From Meira nashicola (lineage: Eukaryota; Basidiomycota; Exobasidiomycetes; Exobasidiales; Brachybasidiaceae), in contig BCJU01000002.1 of NCBI GenBank assembly GCA_001600355.1, forward strand, positions 2,232,001 to 2,296,000: DNA of 64,000 nt, given 5' to 3'. Shown piece after piece: positions 60,575-64,000 of this stretch. Position 1 is the first letter of the stretch; the number at the start of each line of letters is the position of its first letter. The notes under the pieces are model-generated. The model saw only the letters and a list, made by a program, of their open reading frames with translations, did no database searches and had not been told where the DNA came from. Both the position numbers and the translations under genes were made by a program.

Positions 60575-63361
60575 TCAATGAAGTGCAACTAATAAGCAAC
60601 TAGATACCGCCACAAGCAAGACGGGCAAATACGTCATCATAATGATGGGTAAGAATGTAGAAGAAAGGATTTGATAATCCCATAAGGTATTATCCAACAA
60701 GGTATCCACCAAACTCAAATCTATAATCCAGCCAAAGTTAAATCGTTCCGCCAGATAACTCCTGACCAATAAAAGTTGAATAAATTTGATGAATAGGAGA
60801 GAATAAAATGGTGTGAACAACATCACCACTGTGGCTTGCATTGAAGCTCTAATACGCAAGAAAGCCTTCGAAGGTCTCTTGATCGCAATCAAGGATAAAT
60901 CCACTTCTTCTGAATCATCGGATGCTGGTGTACTATTGCGTATCATTCTTCCCGATGCGTTCTTTTCGTCTTCTTCTTTCTCGGGACCTGCTCTATTTTC
61001 GATGATCAAATTTGTGAAATACAAAATAAATCCCATCAAACCGCCCAGAGTAGCTGCCAGACTAAAGTTTACGATACTGATCACTGTCGTTACGACGCTT
61101 GCTTCCATCATTGCCATCGATGATGCAACGCGTGCAGTGCTATACACACCGAATTGACGTCGCTCATATATCTTACGGATACTTCCTTGCGGAAGAATGT
61201 TTTGAGAGACGTGCAAACGGTTGAAAAAGCTTGCCTTTATTGATCTGCTTGTAACTACAGCTGACGCTAGAATCGTTATCGGAAGAGCAACAGAGATTAG
61301 TCGAATCGGCTTGCAATATTCAATACCATCTTGTGCGCAATCTATAGGTGCTGTTGTTAATCGAATTAGCACAGTAGCACCGATCAAATGACAAAGTAAC
61401 ACGATTCCAAATGCTGCACCAGCAGGTCTTCCGTGAATGTCTAACAAAGAGCTCATTGTGCGAATTTTTGAACCGCCGATAAGATCACCTTTCTGCGAAG
61501 CTCGTTGTACTAGAGCCGAAACAAGCGCTTCAGTGCGTTGTGCAACGGTAGGTGTCTTCAACTTGATATCAATATCTCTCTGCTCAATGACACTACTGTT
61601 TCCATTCGCAAAGCCATTCACGAGATCATCTTCTCGTTCCTCTTGTATGGATTCCTGAATAAGAGCGATCAATTCTTCTTGCCTTTTGGTTGCATCCCTT
61701 CCTTCTGCTACCCAAAGCGCAATGCCAGCAACCAATAAAGCTACACCGAACATAATTGCTACAGGTAGATATTTCGTCACCTCAATAAAACGTTCAGGAC
61801 TTGTCAGAATATAGAAAAAATGGGAATGGTGAAGACGTTCGAGTAAGTTTGACATTGAACGTGTGACTGATTCAACCGCACGCCCCATATGCCAAAAACC
61901 GTAGGGGCCTTCGGCAGGGCTAGCAAAGATTGTGATTGCGTCTACATGATACCTGTGAAATAGACCATGTACTCCATTCGGTCTTCCAAATGTTAGTCTA
62001 CTGATTTGACCAAACATATTCCATAGTCCACTCAGATACTTGCGTGTACCATCTCCGCTCTGAAAAAGGTGCTTTTCTAATAAGTCACCAACTTCACCAA
62101 AGGCGCGTTCGTCCCAATCATCCTCAGTCGAATCAACCAGTTCGACAGGCAGTCCATCTGCTCGATACATGACATTGGTCAGTGTACTGATCACGTCAAG
62201 ATTTGGCAATTGTCCGTTGAGTCCCTCATGCTTAAGTATAATGCGAGAGAAGCTATCACTTGGATAGTCTATCGATAAAGCATTCCAAACCAAGGCACCT
62301 CGCGTTTGTAATTCTTCACAATCTAAATTATTTTGATGGCGACCGAAATACTGACTTGTAAAGGCTTGCATTCCGTGCAATTCATCATCTGCAATTACGA
62401 AGATCAAATCTTTACTCCAGTGCCGATATCCGGTGAGAAACTTGGCAATAGTCAGAGCTGTTGCAATGCCACGAATATTTGTCCTCCTAAGATTTTTCCT
62501 TTGATAGGCTGATAGAGATCCTTCTTTTACTTTTATCTTTTCCTTTGCTTCTATCGGTAAATCTGGATCATTTTGGCCATCCCAAGCGCTTTTCCAAGGA
62601 ACGGCAATGATGAAAGCTTCTCTTCCGTCTCCGCGAGCAGATGACCATCTTGCGTACGCATTAACACCAGAGATTGTACGAGAAGGTGTATGAAAGGTAT
62701 AATGTTGTTTATGCGGTGTCAAGCCAATTTCCTGAAAAATTGCAGTGATCAAATCGGCTCGATCTTCGTCACGCTTATACTGAACGCTTCGTATCCGATC
62801 TGATAGTCGATCTGCGAATTCTACTTCTGCCCAATTCCATTCTACTGTTGCACTTCCTGGTTGCAGAGCATTTTCGTCCACGTACACATTTCTGCGAAAT
62901 GGCTTTTCGGGTATCGGGAGAAGAAATGTCAAAAAGACAGCAGCAAAGAGGAGGAATGGCGGTAAAAAAGAAATCAAAGCTGCTGACTTTCCTAGTCCTT
63001 TCAATATAGCTTTCCTAGCTTTGTTAGGCGTCTTGATGAATGTCACCTCTCCCTCTTGATCGTGATTATGGGAGGAGATCTTGATCCCATTCGTCAAGCT
63101 CGACTGATTGTGGGAAGTTTTTGATGGTGTGACCGTCGTAGTGGATAAATTAGATTCATTTTCAACCAACTCTTCTTCTGCTATAGGTTGTTTTCTACTT
63201 TTTGGTCTAGAAGAAATGCGGCTGCTCTTAACTTTCCTCTTTACTGTAGCTGTTTCGCGAATTGCGGAAGAAGATGCAATGCTTTCATTATCCGAGATTA
63301 AGCCTTCAGGATCTCGTGATTGAGATCGAGTCGATCTTCTAGGAGTGGATGTCCGAGACAT
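60575..63361 (-). CDS. GAA1: GAA1, GPI transamidase complex subunit
   Basis: Predicted 928-residue ER membrane protein. Gaa1 is part of the GPI transamidase that attaches preformed GPI anchors to proteins with C-terminal GPI signals. The N-terminus is an unusually long basic, Ser-rich cytosolic tail of about 125 residues. TM1 is at about 129-150 (LISFLPPFLLFAAVFLTFLLPI). The large lumenal domain contains the Gaa1 blocks DLITAIFQEIGL, SGVNAYARWSSARGDGREAF, KDLIFVIADDELHGMQAFTS and FHRYHVDAITIFASPAEGPYG. About six more TM helices follow from residue 530 to the end. The lumenal fold is related to M28 peptidases. Start at the ATG at 63361; intronless. Divergent with POM152. Confidence 0.95.
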   Translation of the reverse strand: MSRTSTPRRSTRSQSRDPEGLISDNESIASSSAIRETATVKRKVKSSRISSRPKSRKQPIAEEELVENESNLSTTTVTPSKTSHNQSSLTNGIKISSHNHDQEGEVTFIKTPNKARKAILKGLGKSAALISFLPPFLLFAAVFLTFLLPIPEKPFRRNVYVDENALQPGSATVEWNWAEVEFADRLSDRIRSVQYKRDEDRADLITAIFQEIGLTPHKQHYTFHTPSRTISGVNAYARWSSARGDGREAFIIAVPWKSAWDGQNDPDLPIEAKEKIKVKEGSLSAYQRKNLRRTNIRGIATALTIAKFLTGYRHWSKDLIFVIADDELHGMQAFTSQYFGRHQNNLDCEELQTRGALVWNALSIDYPSDSFSRIILKHEGLNGQLPNLDVISTLTNVMYRADGLPVELVDSTEDDWDERAFGEVGDLLEKHLFQSGDGTRKYLSGLWNMFGQISRLTFGRPNGVHGLFHRYHVDAITIFASPAEGPYGFWHMGRAVESVTRSMSNLLERLHHSHFFYILTSPERFIEVTKYLPVAIMFGVALLVAGIALWVAEGRDATKRQEELIALIQESIQEEREDDLVNGFANGNSSVIEQRDIDIKLKTPTVAQRTEALVSALVQRASQKGDLIGGSKIRTMSSLLDIHGRPAGAAFGIVLLCHLIGATVLIRLTTAPIDCAQDGIEYCKPIRLISVALPITILASAVVTSRSIKASFFNRLHVSQNILPQGSIRKIYERRQFGVYSTARVASSMAMMEASVVTTVISIVNFSLAATLGGLMGFILYFTNLIIENRAGPEKEEDEKNASGRMIRNSTPASDDSEEVDLSLIAIKRPSKAFLRIRASMQATVVMLFTPFYSLLFIKFIQLLLVRSYLAERFNFGWIIDLSLVDTLLDNTLWDYQILSSTFLPIIMMTYLPVLLVAVSSCLLVALH

Positions 63362-63657
63362 GATGATGTCAAGAATAAATACTCACTCTTCAGCATTCAT
63401 CTGGGTGAGAAGGAATGAACAAGTAAAAGCAATAACAACCTTTCTGTTATTCACTTTATAAACGCGTGCTAAAAGTTGACATGCGTGGAGGAACAAATGC
63501 GTCTAGCGCTAAAACAGGCACGCGTCCAAATCACAACAGTGAAGAACACTGACAAAAAAAAGAATACTGCAAGATTTTCAGAAGGTTGTACAATCATGTC
63601 AATACCTTCATCATCCATGTTCGAAGGGTGGTGGATGTCATAAGTTCACTCACAGGG
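63362..63657. promoter_or_regulatory. Bidirectional promoter of GAA1 and POM152 with two ACGCGT boxes
   Basis: The 296 bp between two divergent start codons contains ACGCGT at 63462-63467 and 63520-63525. ACGCGT is the MCB element bound by MBF in yeasts, where it drives G1/S transcription. Whether the factor acts the same way here is inferred. A TAGCGCT word lies between the boxes at 63504-63510. Confidence 0.4.
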
Positions 63658-64000
63658 ATGGCATCAGGATCAAAACCACCTGCATCACTGCAACCTTTAC
63701 GTGATGCAGGCAGCAATGTAAAGGCGACTTTAACAAACCCCGTCGCTCACTCAGAACCTCTCATTCCACTCTCAGTTGTCGATGCTCCCAGTCAAAGAGT
63801 ATACATTGCAAGCGCATTTATTGCGATTCAAACATATAAGTTATACTCGTTCTCAGCTTCAATTTGGACAGATGACGATTTCGCGTTGTTGGGAACGTTT
63901 CTCTTGCTCGATCTACTATTCGTCGTTGCTGTATCTCGATTGCGAACTCCAAGATTCGACTATACTCGCAGTCGGTGGATAGTCATTTTCACTCTTTTGG
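63658..64000 (+). CDS. POM152: POM152-like nucleoporin, N-terminal part (cut by window end)
   Basis: The frame opens at an ATG at 63658 and runs off the window with 114 codons and no stop. Residues 33-50 (EPLIPLSVVDAPSQRVYI) match the conserved start of fungal Pom152, a membrane-ring component of the nuclear pore complex. Two hydrophobic stretches follow at about 50-68 and 78-94 (LLGTFLLLDLLFVVAVS), then the basic RLRTPRFDYTRSRW. In Pom152 these lead into a third TM and then a row of Ig-like lumenal domains, which would lie beyond the window. No intron is seen in this part. Confidence 0.85.
   Translation, partial: MASGSKPPASLQPLRDAGSNVKATLTNPVAHSEPLIPLSVVDAPSQRVYIASAFIAIQTYKLYSFSASIWTDDDFALLGTFLLLDLLFVVAVSRLRTPRFDYTRSRWIVIFTLL

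Noticed and set aside
1..64000. Transposon, CRISPR or virus-derived sequence
   Set aside because: I saw no terminal repeats, transposase, integrase or reverse transcriptase motifs, and no spaced direct repeats on either strand.

Overview
The window is nuclear DNA from a fungus, most likely a basidiomycete and by overall style (AT-rich intergenic DNA, long intronless ORFs, short 54-80 nt introns with CTAAT-type branch sites) perhaps one of the Ustilaginomycotina; the species cannot be named from the sequence. Every gene is eukaryotic and most have an ordinary fungal ortholog. Two ambiguous bases (N at 4358 and 4365) show that this is a draft assembly. I see no tRNA, rRNA, transposon, CRISPR array or virus.

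Layout. 1-12.4 kb: an RRM+YTH RNA-binding protein (-), a STE11-type MAPKKK with SAM, RA-like and kinase domains (+), a six-exon SPO11 meiotic endonuclease (+) and a triple-KH RNA-binding protein (-). 12.8-19 kb: a possible small secreted Cys-rich peptide (-), a secreted alginate-lyase-like protein (+) and an NAD kinase with a very long tail (+). 19-26 kb: a DENN-type LCHN/DUF4484 protein (+), the U3 snoRNP protein MPP10 (+) and the mitochondrial ribosomal protein mL58 (-). 26-34 kb: a 1344-residue protein of unknown function (+), then BYR4/BFA1, a GAP subunit for mitotic exit and septation (+). 34-36.5 kb is the largest gene-free stretch. 36.5-44.5 kb: a giant Tag1-like/DUF3712 membrane protein made of three ectodomain modules, broken by one in-frame TAA. 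45.2-47.5 kb: two small intron-containing GPI-anchored secreted proteins that a simple ORF scan misses. 47.7-54 kb: a four-TM MARVEL-like protein (-), BFR1 (+) and a DHA1 MFS transporter (+). 54-64 kb: a cytosolic PLA2-like lipase (-), the HOG-pathway membrane anchor OPY2 (-), the GPI transamidase subunit GAA1 (-) and the 5' end of nucleoporin POM152 (+), cut by the window edge.

Several genes belong to shared pathways without forming clusters. STE11 and OPY2 are successive parts of the Opy2-Ste50-Ste11 MAPK branch. GAA1 attaches GPI anchors of the type predicted for the two small secreted proteins. MPP10, BFR1, mL58 and the YTH and KH proteins all act in RNA handling or translation.

The points that most deserve a check are the in-frame stop in the Tag1-like gene, which falls on a sense position in its own internal repeats; the dibasic (Kex2-like) linker between its modules; the YTH domain split by about 290 residues; the missing histidine in the alginate-lyase-like active-site motif; the two GPI-protein genes; and the unknown 1344-residue neighbour of BYR4, which shares a WDDD motif with it.
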